A stretch of 64,000 bases of DNA from Platerodrilus igneus. Taxonomy: Eukaryota > Arthropoda > Insecta > Coleoptera > Lycidae. The stretch lies in contig JARFIW010001491.1 of NCBI GenBank assembly GCA_036346225.1, positions 124,001 through 188,000 on the forward strand. The letters are read 5' to 3'. Shown here piece by piece: positions 20,571 to 32,771 of the stretch (position 1 is the stretch's first letter; each line of letters begins with the position of its first letter). Made by a program: the position numbers and the translations under genes. A model generated the notes under the pieces. That model was not told where the DNA came from, searched no databases, and saw nothing but the letters and a program-made list of their open reading frames with translations.

Positions 20571-23405
20571 ACTATAGGGATCAAATATTAGTGTAACACG
20601 CCAATTTCAGGAACAAGAAAATGAAAAACAATTAAGAAATTGAAGAACTAGTATCGAGGTCATGCCAAAATTAAGGATTGCAATAGGAGTACTAGACACG
20701 AAATAATTAAAAAAAAATAAACAAAATAATTCAGCAGAAAGGTAGTGACCAGAGTAAAAACTACCCGGTTATGGTTAGTAAAATATTTTAAACCACAAGA
20801 ATGTAAATAAACAAATTATGACCATTAAATTTTATAGTGGAAGCATGCAATATTTTTTTAAGAAGTTTTTAGAATTATAAAGGAAATACCAGGGAACTTA
20901 TTAATATGCACCTCAAATATGAACTTTAGGAAGTTGGTTTAATAAATTTTATGCAATAATATAACATAGTTTTAATAGATATTGTTGCAATTACAACAAA
21001 AGTAAATCACAAATACACTTTACTATGAAGTAACAATCATACATTGAGCCATCAGAATACAAAGTATAAGGTTTCAACGATGATGTATTATTTTTTTATA
21101 CAAGCTGCCAAATGGTACGACAAGTACGACAAGCAGCCGAATCGAATACAAAACATTCGTTATACAGACAGAACCTTAGTGGGGATTAACAAACACCAAC
21201 AAGCATTCAATTGTGGAATTCATATTTATATGAATCACATCAAGGAAACAACATAATTAACCATGTGTCCGGGTTTAGGAATCTAGTGTCCGAACAAATC
21301 GCCCGTGTGGATTTCTGGACCGTCTGTGTTTCAAAGTTTTACTGCATATAGTTTCAAATAAAGAAATAAAATATACACCTACATAAATTATGTGGTAGCA
21401 GATACCCTCCATTGGTCATTTTGATATAATCTCAATAGTAAGATTGTGAAATAATATGAAAAAAACAACAAGTACAAGAGGAATTAACAAATGACAATGA
21501 TTAAATCAAATTGAAGTCAGTTATATAGAACTCACTTACTTGAAAACATCAACATGAAGAGAGACGCGTGAATAGACGAGCATGGGCGTGACCACGAAAT
21601 TAAGAAATGATGTTAGTTTTATATGCAAATTAATGTGAATCGAAAAGTAAGGGTAAATGTACCGAGCTCCAAAAGGCAAATAGGTGGCAAGCGACATGTA
21701 ACAAAATGAAATACTTCTGCAAGTGCAGGGCATGTTCATCAAAGTGTAAGTACAGATATAATGTTGGAAAACCGTTTTTAAACAAAGGGGTAGGAATCCG
21801 TCCATTCAATTGGAACTTTGTGGAGCATGTTTTAAGTCAGGGGGCTGCTGTGTTTGTGTCTTTACTAAATGATAGGAGGACAAATACTGAAGTGGTTGGA
21901 AATCTTGGAACTGAAAAGTGAGTACTTTTCTTTAGAATTTTTTTAGGATATTTTTATGATAGTAAACACCTGGCCAGATTACAGGGTAAGATTTATTTCT
22001 AGGAGAGGATATTTGTATGTACATGAAAATTATTTTTATGTTAATAAAGGTAAAAGATATCCAGCTACCCCAGTGATAGTCGTATTTGGAAGGAGCACTT
22101 TATTATGAGAAATTTCTTTAATTATGACCAATTTTAGGATGCCAAAGCAAGGGAGTTTTATGTAGAATAACAGTCTTCCACATAGAAAGAACATCAAAAG
22201 CATTGTGGTGACACACTTGTTACTAGTAGTTCCTGTATTCAAGTATTTGCCGCTCCTACTTAACTAAATTGTACATTTCTTACAGTGTTCACAGTCATTT
22301 GCAAATTTTCATTAACAATTTTGACTGATTTCTAAACGTAAACAATTGCTTTTTCATCAACCTGTAAGTTTTATATAGTACATATACCTGTAATTTAAAT
22401 AAATTTACTCTATTTCAATATAGCATTGAAGCTGGTATTTTTTTGTAAAAATTATAATAAGTGTAAAACATGGTTTAGATATCAGAACATTTGTTTTCAA
22501 AGATATTCCAATCTAACACACGTGTTTCTGCAAGGTTATTTTCGCTCCGCTTATCTTTACACGACATTATGCATTGATTTATATTACATTTTCTATAATT
22601 TTATGCAAAAGCTAGACAACTTTTCTTACAGGTCGTGCATAAGTCCTTGGGTCGATGTACTTTCGTGTTATTTTAGAACGTTTACAACCAAGAAGTAAAC
22701 GTGGGTTTTTCCATTTATCGAGTGTAGTCTTGCTTGATGAATAATAGGATAGGTTTTGAATATGCAAGGTTACCAACGGGCTTTTCCAATACCTTTCATG
22801 TGAGTGTTTATCAACATAAAAATGTTTTGAAGGAAAGTTACATGGCGAATTATTGAGGATTATTATGTGCATCGTCCTTGGGGGAACAGCACTGAATTGT
22901 TTCAGTTCTTACGGAGATAATAATAAGTGATGGTCGAATTAGAAATATTGTGTCCTTTAATAAGGAGGAATGTGATTGTGCGATGTTCAGTGAAACTGTT
23001 CGATCTGTTAAGAGCAGTGAATAACATATACGCTCTCATTTTATGTGATGATGGTATTATATTCCAGTTGATAATAAGTAATGTATTCTGGAATCTTTAA
23101 TTAGTTATTTTGGGTTTTTGTCTGGCGCCTACTGATGTTACTCATTTCTGAAATGATAAATCAACAATGTTAATGCGTAGCTTGCTGTCCTGTCCGCTTG
23201 GTTAATTTTAACTTTAATCAAGTTGATAGCGATAATAAGAAATACTCCGACGAGTTTTTGTGACACAGATATGAAGGGTACAAAAGATATGGTGTTTTTT
23301 ATACGACAATGACGGCGTTTCCTAATTTGTTGTTGGTACAAACTATTATTTGGTAAAATATTGCAATTTTGATTGGAGATAAATAAATGTGTGTGATGAT
23401 GTTTT
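20571..23405. other. Unassigned stretch
   Basis: No recognisable gene. Small open frames occur (for example 21706-21921, ending just before a GTGAGTA donor-like site; an acceptor-like TTTTCTTACAG at 22622-22632; open frames at 22928-23098), but I could not link them into a gene or match a family. Confidence 0.5.
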
Positions 23406-23409
23406 CCTA

Positions 23410-24878
23410 ATTTCGACCTATTAGTATTCTGCCTGTTTTATCAAAAGTCATCGAACAGATTGTGTACGGTCAATTGGTAACCCACATCTCTACTAATATG
23501 GTATTGCCTCAACATCAATCTGGGTTCCGTGCTGGTCACAGTACTACTACTGCAGTTACTAAAGTTATTTCTGATTTAGTACATATGATCGATCAATCCA
23601 AAGTTACATACATGATACTTCTAGATCTGAGCAAGGCATTTGATGTCATTAATCATGCACTTTTAATTGCCAAACTTTACTATTATGGCCTAAGAGGTTC
23701 CTCACTTGACTGGTTTACTAACTACCTTGACAGCAGATATCAATCTGTGAAACTACGTGGCAAGTGCTCTGAATTTCTGGGTGTTTCACAAGATGTACCA
23801 CAGGAAGCATACTTGGACTACTCTTTGCAATTTTCATTGCTGATCTTCCTTCAATACTGCTCATGGAATATAATTATCACATGTATGCAGATGATATCCT
23901 GCTATATATCTCAAATGATGCCTCTCAGACCAACGACACCATTGAACGTCTAAATAATAATCTTGACTCTGTTAACAGTTGGCTTACCAAAAATGCGTTG
24001 ATCTTAAATGCAACCAAAACTATTGCACTGTGCGTTGGTTCCTACAAATCCTGTGCTAAATCTCAATCACTTCGTGTATTAGATATACAAGTCAATAGTA
24101 CTACTATTGAAGTGAAAAATTGTGTCAAATATCTGGGTGTATTTATAGACTCCTACCTGAAATTCGACAAACACTTGACAACAAAATTAGAACTTGCTAC
24201 TTTAAAATACGATCACTACACAGATATAAGCACTACCTGACGTCAAGTATCAAATGGAAGCTGTGCAATAGTCTAGTCCTATGCCATATAGACTACTGTA
24301 ATGTAGTCTACTACAACTTTCTCTCACTTCAGCTAAAACATAGAATACAGGTCATGCAAAATATATGCTTCAGATTCGCCTACAATACTCCTTATTTGCA
24401 GCACATAACTCCGCTCTATAATGCTAACCACCTACTGAAGTATGACAAACGAGCCTAATTGTCACTGGCAGTCTTCATTTATACTTTAATTGCTTCTAAT
24501 AAACCAGTATACTTATTTAGTCTGCTAACTCCAAGATCTACTGTTCACAACTTAAACCTTAGGACTATTGATTGCCTCAGCATACCTTCACACTCAACTT
24601 CTAAATTTAAATGTATTTTTACATATATGACTTCTTGTATATATAATAGATATAAAGGATTATTTAGTAGTAAAAACAAAAACAGGTTTTATAATGAACT
24701 GTTATGCCTCCTCTCAGCTCAACAACAAATTTTTTAACTATTGTAATTCTAGTTATTATGCTTTTACCATATACGACTTGCTTTATTTTGTTTTATGTTC
24801 ATTTTGGTGGAATTGAAAATCAGCGTGCTGAATTCCTACCATTTGGTATTACCAATAAAGTTAATTTGAATTTGAATT
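23410..24878 (+). mobile_element. LINE-D-type non-LTR retrotransposon, 5'-truncated
   Basis: It starts abruptly in the RT (RPISILP block) and runs through the C-terminal domain to a 3' UTR ending in AATTTGAATTTGAATT, a short 3' terminal repeat. It is related to LINE-D at 12745-15285 and supplies the 3' half missing there. Confidence 0.9.
23412..24737 (+). pseudogene. Reverse transcriptase, LINE-D type (frameshifted)
   Basis: RPISILPVLSKVIEQIVYGQ, HQSGFRAGHSTTTAVTK and MILLDLSKAFDVINHALL (motif A) are in the first frame. Motif B is degraded (SQDVPQEAYLD in place of GVPQGS...LGP). Motif C, YHMYADDILLYIS, is in the next frame (23863 on). The C-terminal part (KYLGVFIDSYLKFDKH, IDYCNVVYY) changes frame again near 24130, and the tail runs to 24737 past an internal stop at 24456. 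Motif B decay and frame changes make it inactive. Confidence 0.88.
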
Positions 24879-26461
24879 AATCATAGGCAAACAAGTGCTG
24901 TGAAAATTTGCTAAGGTCTGCAAGCTAGAAATGCAGTGGGTTTCTACAGTAAATAAATTTATAACATGGGGTTCTAAAAATTCGTCTGTACGAAGTTGTT
25001 CCTTTGAGAGAAAGAATTTTTTCCATATCTAAATTTGATGGTCTTCCCCGGGAAGAACTGGGCCTGAAATTTTCAGGTTACACATCGCACAACTGAAGGT
25101 GTTAAGATTGGACTTACTTCACTCGGATCATCGGAGTGTGGTTAGGTCGTTGGTCGTGATGGTTTTGGTATTTATTTAGAAATTAATTATTTACATTAAC
25201 TGACCTCAAAACAATTTGTCTATATAATTTTTTTTAGAGTTACCCTATTATTTAGGTATGACATTAGTAAATCACCCCAGACCTGCAGCGGAAATACATT
25301 TCAGCCCTTAGATGGTCTCCTTTATTGCCGTAACTATGCAAGTAAATATTTTTTTTCTTATGAACAACTAAAAATGTTGGTAACTAAAAGAGCAGAAATT
25401 TTTCTACTATATACTTTTGTTTAATTTTTTTTGTTATATGTACATGTTAAAATTGAAGTGGAAAATTTAGTTCTAGAAGGGTATACTAATAATTTCTTTG
25501 TTAAACGGAAAAAAATTACTAGTTGAAACAAATTAGAAATATACAAGAATGAGTGAAAAAGAGAAAAAAATTGAAAAAATCCATCAAGACCGTTTATTTA
25601 CAGGATTAGGCCAATCTTTAATTTTTAATAAGTCCATGGTCCCATATCGAAAACAACGCGTTCGTTGTTATTTTCTAATTTGATTCAATTACAAGACTAA
25701 GTTCAACATTTTGTACCCACAATTTTGCAGAAAACAATCAAGCTGTTATAAAACCTGGTTTGTAAAGTCAGAAATAACTATTTAATCTTCCAAAAGCCTG
25801 TCTAAAACCCTGATTGCTCAAGAAATACCTCATAGTTTTCAATTTGTTTCATACACATGGCAATAACCATTGTAAAATAAGTTAAATTACAATATGTATG
25901 TGATTATTTGATTTGGTGCTTATTTAAGTCTCAAGAGACAGAATGTTCTTTAAATAATAATTCTTTTCAATATCACTAAGCCTTGTGAATTGATTTAATT
26001 TTTTATTGGATAAAAGTTATTTGTTATACAATAACTATTTTTTGATTCTAAAAGGTTTAATTTTCTAAGAAGGGTAAATTAAAAGTTTTGAATAATCTAC
26101 TCCAATAGGGTTTTTGTATCTACCCTAAAATCATCTATTTTTAAATACTTCCTAGATACAGTGGCATCCTACTTCACTTTATTTAATTTTCCGTGTCACG
26201 AAGAATATTTCAAGTCTGCCCTTTCTTATGATCTCCTATGCAATAATAGCCGAACTAGCCGCTGCAGCAGCAAGTTTTTATAGTTCCAATTCACAAGCGT
26301 AAAAAGTTCAAGTCCTTTTTCTTCTACATTAGCGCTTACAACATGGAGACCAAAATAATCTTCTATCAAACAATTTATTTTAAAACTTATTTGTTACATT
26401 TAGCCAGTAATATTCTTTTCAATTTAGCATATCAGATAATTGGCCGATTTTCAGTCTATAC
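24879..26461. other. Unassigned AT-rich stretch
   Basis: No coding region, tRNA or repeat with recognisable identity was found here. Confidence 0.55.
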
Positions 26462-28131
26462 AAATTAGTAAGTTATATCTTATTAAATGGAAAATTATTC
26501 GCAAATGCAGAAAAGCTAAAGAACAATGGATTGATGAAAAGTGCAAAGAGGTACAAACTAAGATGGAAGTAGGAAAGACAGATGAAGCATACAAACTAAT
26601 TAGAATTAATTTTAGGGGTATAAAACCGTATAGCAAAAATATAACGGACGCAGGAGGAAACGTCATTATAGAAAATGTAGAGAAAGTGGGTAGATGGCAA
26701 GAATATATAGGAATTTATATGCAGGAGAGGAACTAACAGCATTAGAACAGGAATCAGATATTGAAAATCATGACCTGGGATATCCTACACTTAGAGATGA
26801 ATTTGAATTAGCATTAAAGGGTCTGAAAAATGGTAAAGCTCCGGGTACAGATAAGGTGCAAGCAGAAACTCTAAAAGCCGCTGGACAAGCAGTAACAGAA
26901 CGTCTCTTCCAACTTCTAAGCTATATGTATGAGACAGGCGAGATACCCAAAGATTTCAAATGTAACCTCATAGTAACTATACCAAAAAAGAAAGCCGCAG
27001 ATAAATGTGAAAATTTTCGAACAAAAACTTTGACAGCACAAGTGGGTTTAGGTGAAACAGGGAAACACAGTAGGCTATTTTAGCTCTGAGAGTGATAATG
27101 GAGAAAACAATAGTAAAAGGAGAAAGCTTGGAATGAGTTATAGGGATAGACGAATAGTACATAGCTTATACAAAGAGCAAACAGCAGTAATAGAATTAGA
27201 GCAGGAACGTAGAGAAGTAAATATTAGGAAAGGGGTGAGACAGGGTTGTGTCCTATCCCCATTAATTTTTAACTTGTACATCGAAGAGGCAATGAATACT
27301 GTTAAATGCAGGAAGACATTTGGAATTACTATGCAGGGACAAAAAATTGATATGCTTAAATTTGCATATGATATTGCGGTATTAGCATCTAGCAAGGAAG
27401 AGTTAGAAGCTGCTCTTAATGAAATGGAAACGGTTCTAACAGAGAGATACAGTATAAAAATTAACAAAAATAAAACTAATGTACTAGTATACAAAGGAGG
27501 GGAAAATAAATTAAAAAAAAGAATACAAATAGGTAACAAGAACTTACAAGAGGTGAAGGATTTCTGCTACCTAGGAAGTCAAATAACGCAAGATGGGAAA
27601 AACACAAAAGATATAAAACAAAGAATAGCACAAGGTCGTACTACATTTAACAAGAAAAAGCAACTACTCTGTTCAAAGACAACAAACATAGAAACAAAGA
27701 AAAGATTGCTTAAAATATATGTGTGGAGCACAGCACTGTATGGCTGTGAAGCCTGGACAGGTAGAAGAAGCGGACACGAAAAAGGTGAAGCCTTTGAAAT
27801 GTGGTACTACAGACGCATGATGAAGATATCTTGGACAGACAAAGTTAAGAACGAAGAGGTACTAAAAATGGTAGGCGAAGAAAGAAATATGAGGAAAACG
27901 GTAAAAAATAGGAGAGATAGAATGATAGCCCACATATTACGGCATGAAGGAATAGTGCGGAATATATTAGAAGCAGAGATAGAAAAAAAGACAAGTAGAG
28001 GTAGACCTAGGTTAGACTACTGCACACAGATAGTGAAAGATGTGGGCTGTAGGAATTTCAAGGAAATGTGTAGGCTAGCTCAGAATAGAAATCAATGGAG
28101 GTACGCATTCAACCATTCTCAAGATGGATAA
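26462..28131 (+). pseudogene. RTE-2 reverse transcriptase and C-terminal domain (catalytically dead)
   Basis: The linker and first RT blocks (LKNGKAPGTDKVQAETLK, FKCNLIVTIPKKKAADKCEN) occupy two frames up to about 27030. A deletion there removes the region that normally holds GFR..GT and motif A (FVDLEKAFD). The 359-residue frame 27052-28131 resumes at YRDRRIVHSLYKEQTAVI. It continues with RKGVRQGCVLSPLIFNLYI (motif B) and LKFAYDIAVLAS, where the first Asp of the FADD active site is Tyr. The C-terminal WTDKVKNEEV...RLAQNRNQWR module is intact. Loss of motif A and the D-to-Y change each abolish polymerase activity. Confidence 0.9.
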
Positions 28132-28370
28132 ACTAATGACGAAAAAACTAACTGTACTTGAATATGATGATTATTATAAGCAACTACAAGTATTGGTTGG
28201 ACAATATTCTCAAATAATGTTAATTGTGCGAAAGGATTTACTGGAAAACTATTAATTCGCCAATGTCAAACTGTTGGGAGATCTTGGCAGCCACAAGCTG
28301 CTTAACCCCCTTCACTAAATCTCGGTGAAAAAGGGCATAAAATTAGAAAACAATAGAAGGGAAACCCAGC
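26462..28370 (+). mobile_element. RTE-2: RTE-type non-LTR retrotransposon, 5'-truncated
   Basis: It begins in the RT linker and runs to the end of the RTE C-terminal domain at 28131, followed by about 240 bp of 3' flank ending near CAATAGAAGGG. Two more copies of this 3' end follow directly (28371-29019 and 29020-29495). It is a different subfamily from RTE-1. Confidence 0.9.
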
Positions 28371-28640
28371 TATATATAGACTGTGTGAGAATTTCAGGGA
28401 ACTGTGTAGGCTAGCTCAGAATATAAATAAGTGCAGGTACGTGTCCAACCAGTTTTGAGACAGAAACCTAATGATGAAAAAATAAGCGCAGATAAATCTG
28501 ATGATTATTATAAACAACTACAGGTGTTGGTTGTGAAACATCTGCAACTAATGTTGACAGTGCGAAAAGATATATCAGAAAAATATTAAATCGATAAATG
28601 TTCAAGTGCTGGGGGAACTTGGCAGCCACAGGCTGCTTGC

Positions 28641-28962
28641 CCCCCTTCATAACCGTGCATTTATATTTCCAATGCTCCACCAGAAGGTACTACATTAGCC
28701 AGGAGGCGAGTTTTTTGTTGGCTGGAAATTTAGAATTTTGCCGAACCCTTGCCGTTCCAGACAAGGTAGGGTTCTTTAACGTGCATGACAACACTCACAC
28801 ACGGCATTTAACCTCTCATCCGAACGAGGGCGTAGTTTTTGTGAAAAATGCTCACCTGTCATTTTTCAAGCAGTTGGCCGTGTCGGGATTTGAACCCAGG
28901 ACCGTGGGATCCGTAGTCTTACGCTTACTACATTGATCCACGGCGATGCCCCCTTCATAACC
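28641..28962. repeat. Target-site duplication pair around the SINE
   Basis: CCCCCTTCATAACC occurs at 28641-28654 and again at 28949-28962 with no mismatch. RTE-2 copy A (near 28300-28316) shows the related unoccupied sequence ACCCCCTTCACTAAAT. Confidence 0.9.
28655..28948 (-). mobile_element. tRNA-derived SINE
   Basis: A 294-bp insert is flanked on both sides by the 14-bp duplication CCCCCTTCATAACC (28641-28654 and 28949-28962). On the minus strand its 5' end (28944-28877) folds like a tRNA: GCCGTGG pairs with ACACGGC at six of seven positions, and GGTTCAAATCC at 28896-28886 is a perfect B box. The body includes a GCACGTTAAAGAACCC segment, which I think recurs in invertebrate SINEs. There is no poly-A tail. 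No protein is encoded, so it would need a LINE, possibly an RTE, to move. Confidence 0.85.
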
Positions 28963-29019
28963 ACTGAATGTCAAAGAAATAGGGTATATAATTGTAAAGC
29001 AATAGAAGGGGACCAAACT

Positions 29020-29495
29020 GCATCTAACAAGGAAGAACAGTGCCTGTGATGAAAGACAACAAACATAGAAACAAGAAGAAAATTGTTGAAAGCATATGTG
29101 TGGAGCATAGCACAGTATGCCTATGAAATACGGGCAGTAGGAAAAGCAGACAGAAAAATGATAGCAGCCTTTTGGAATGTTGTGCTTCAGATGTATGAGG
29201 ATGATAGCATGGACAGACAAAGTTAATAACACATAGGTTACAGAAATAGTAAGGGAACAAGGATATCTGTGGAAAAAATAGGAGAAATAGGACAGAAAAC
29301 GTTATAAGGCATTTTTGGAGAATAGTATGGGATATATTACAAGCAGCGATAGGAAAAAGAGGTAGATATAGACTTAGATCAGATAGTGACAGATGCAGAC
29401 TGTAAATTTCAGGGAAATGTGAAGGTTAGTTCAGAATAGGAAACCATGAGGGTACGTGTCTAACCAGTTCCAGGACTGAAGACCAAATGATGATT
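29020..29495 (+). mobile_element. RTE-2 3' end, third copy (internally deleted)
   Basis: It begins with a block equivalent to RTE-2 just after its active site (CATCTAACAAGGAAG), jumps to the ...ACAACAAACATAGAAAC block, then continues to the coding end and a CCAAATGATGATTATGAT tail. Many frame disruptions make it an older copy than the other two. Confidence 0.85.
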
Positions 29496-32400
29496 ATGAT
29501 CTTATTAAATAGTTATGCAAAAGCACTTTTCCGTTTACCCTTTGTTATATTAGAATCCACATCTTTTAGGTTCGAATCCGGCGAGAGGAAAATTTTTATA
29601 AGTATTTTCAAATTTATTCGTAGAAGGAACATTAGCTTTTAATTTTCACTTCAATTGAAATAATTAATAACTTCTATCTATTATTGTACAAAAACAACTG
29701 CTATTTAAATTATTAACACTCAAGGCGAGCTATTAAATTGGAATTTTACACAAAATACTTCTTTTAAAGTAAAATTAGGTTAACAGACTATTCAATTCTC
29801 ACATAACTTGTTGTCAGTAATTAATATGAGAAACTAATCCTTGCTTGAATGTTCAATATACTGTTTATTGGTCAGCTGTTGCATAAATTGTTTCAAAATA
29901 ATCTGGTTTCATTCATTTTTAGTAAAAGATAGCACTTCAAATTAGATTAAATGGGTATACTTGATAAATACACAAATTGTTGAGTGTATTTAATTTGGTA
30001 AAGAAAACAACTGCATAAACTAGTGGATTTATTTGTTGCAAAATCATATGGTGGTTTACCACAGTTTAAAAGTGGTTGTATTCGATTATCAATGTCAAGA
30101 ATGGTTGTTTTGTAAGTTATACAGGTTTGTCCTTGAATTCTTGTTTTGATTAGGCAAGCTTCACATGGAGATAGTAATATTTTAAATTCGTTGCTTTGGA
30201 AATTTATTTCATAGAACTGCTAATCTAAAATTATTAAAAATCCAGCTATACAAATTGTTTAGTTAGGTACTTTGACTATTTGTATTTCAGAAAACAAAAG
30301 TTTGTCAGATTGTTTGTTTTTGTATAAATATAATTGATATTGAGAATTTAATTTGGAAAGGTTGTTCGTATCTAAGCAGGATGATAGACAATAAATATAT
30401 CTACGTTTGTTAGCTTGATACCTTGGTTTTGTATTTGTTAAGATGTGGATAACAAGAAAATTAATTGCATGTTTCGTTAGAGTCTAGTAAGTTTAGCTCT
30501 GCTGTCTTGACATTATGAGACCACTTCCTTTTGTAATTTTGTTTTTACTAGTTCATTTTAATTCTAATGGCATTGCAACATAGCCTTTTTGTTTTAGTCT
30601 AGGCAAAGCTCATGGAAAGCGCAGTTGTTCTAGAATTTTGTACATTATTCTCTAGAGGAAAATGTTGTAATTTATTATGCGTTGTAGGGCACCTCTTATT
30701 TGCTTGGGTAGTTTAGTTATGCATGGAGCGAAGAAGCTGGTCAGAACATTAAGTGGTAATTAGCCATTATAGCCATTAATTTTTGTGGAGAACTTATGTA
30801 AATTACATTTATAAATTTGTAGGATTTCTGTATGTATTTAATTTAGTAAAAAATTTTTATTTGATGGTATAAAATAGTAACCCTTTCAATCAATGTTTAA
30901 AGTTGCTCATCAACTATACATGAAGCTTACTAATATTGTAACTCACTAATTGTAGATAGAAGTTACTAACATCATAACTCAACAGTTTAAATCCATATTT
31001 TTTTTTTATTTTGTTTTGTTAAGTATATTAGAGTGTTTGTCAGTAATCTTTTACATCGAAAAATTCAAACCCTATGTAGCGTTTGCAGCTGATCGTAGTG
31101 TAACATGTCATTTTACCTATGGTAAATGCCACGTTTCAGCTTGATTTATCTCTCCCTTTAAACCTCAGATTTTACTTTAAAAAGTCCATTGAACCTTGAT
31201 ATACACTTTGACTTTTAATAGATTTATTATAATCTCAGAATTTATAAAGGTTATAGTACTTCATAAAGTACCGTGTTTGTTTTCTGATATTCATACTTGT
31301 TTGTAAAGTTGTCTATAATCCAGTATTCTTAGTATTTATTCTCACACTTCTACTTTGCAAAGTGCTCTGTAGTTTTCTTTCCTTACAATTTCAAATATCC
31401 CACTCTTATATTTGAGACAGTTGGTTGCCTGTCAAAACTTTCTGATAAAGCATTATTTCTTGTCTTGATTTTGTGCACAAAAGGTCATTTTGAATTCCTG
31501 TTGATAAGAATTGACCACGAGGTCGTATCAAGTATGTATTTCTTTTGTTAAATAATAAATGTGTAATCATTTAAATATTATTACAGATATCTTGCCTAGC
31601 GTTTCCGTTTCTTCATCAATTACAAATCCCACCGGATTACTTTTCCGATGGTAAGGATTTAATAGATGTATTTTAAATTCCTTTTCACTTGGTTTAGCGT
31701 GTTAACTAATTCACGTATTATATTTCAGGGTCGTTCTCTACCCCCATGTCTTTCTACTATTTATCTTACCGTTCCGTAATGATGCAGACTTATTTTGCTG
31801 CCGTTTAACAATAGGATAACAATACTGTTATATTTTAAATTACGCTACCTCAACATACAATTTTAGTTTTGTTTATTATTCTCCTAAAATTTGGTTTAAT
31901 ATGGATCTATGAAGTTAAACACGGGATGTTTTTCAACTTGTTTGAATGCTAGCGAATTCTACTTCATCACTTGTTTTTGATATTTTACCTGGAACTCCTG
32001 CAGTTTCTACACATTTGATTTGGATTTCTACAGATGTTCCGTTCAATGAATTTCAGGGTAACAAAATATGTTATTCAATGCAACATGTCAGGTATGACAA
32101 ATTAAAATATTATTTATCTACTCAAAATTAAATGAACTGATTAATGCTATATTAAATTTTCTCTTTACTTTACACTTGTAAAACATATTAATATTACTGA
32201 TAATTTAACTAGTATTTACAAATATTAATTCTTATTATACATAGTCTTACTGGACGCATACTGTTCAAATGTAAGCCACATGTTTCATGAAACCTATGGT
32301 AGTCAAGTACATTTATTAATTTTGTTACGCTTTTAGAAGCACAAGATACTTTTTTTTAGTATATTTGAATGTTTAGTTTACGTTAAATATTTTATCGACT

Positions 32401-32771
32401 TTATATGTTACATTCACATATTTGGAAACTCTTTTAAACTTATATAGCTACATTTACTAGTTGCATAAAAACGAGTATGATAATCTTTACGGATATCGAT
32501 TTATTTTATAAGACTTCATAGAACATTTATGATGTTTTAGTTCAAAACTTTATTTCTATAAAATTTAATAAATACACTATATCACTTGTCATGGTTTCTC
32601 ACAGTTGTTTATTTTACAGTCATTAATTCACAAATTTTCTCCCCTTCGAGATTTTAAGTCTCTTGCAGCCTCCGCAACCTCAACGGTCGATGCTAGCTGC
32701 GCCAGAGTGTAAATTTTTTTATGCTCTGCCGTGCGCCTATCCTTTTTACAACGCCTGAAAAAGGGTGGGGT
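29496..32771. other. Unassigned AT-rich stretch
   Basis: No transposon protein or known RNA gene is recognised over about 3.3 kb. Two short segments near 31586-31651 and 31731-31776 are bounded by splice-like sites; see findings. A lone B-box-like GGTTCGAATCC at 29571-29581 has no cloverleaf around it. Confidence 0.5.

Larger units (their letters stand above)
28371..29019 (+). mobile_element. RTE-2 3' end, second copy (interrupted by a SINE)
   Basis: It repeats the last ~90 bp of RTE-2 coding sequence and its 3' flank, starting near 28381 (GAATTTCAGGGAACTG, RLAQNIN-type coding) and ending at CAATAGAAGGGG near 29010. A SINE at 28655-28948 splits it. The uninterrupted first copy shows the same sequence without the insert. 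Confidence 0.88.

Noticed and set aside
27138..27539. 133-codon minus-strand ORF
   Set aside because: Antisense shadow of the RTE-2 reverse transcriptase.
29571..29581. B-box-like GGTTCGAATCC
   Set aside because: No acceptor, D or anticodon stem can be drawn around it and no A box lies upstream at the right distance.
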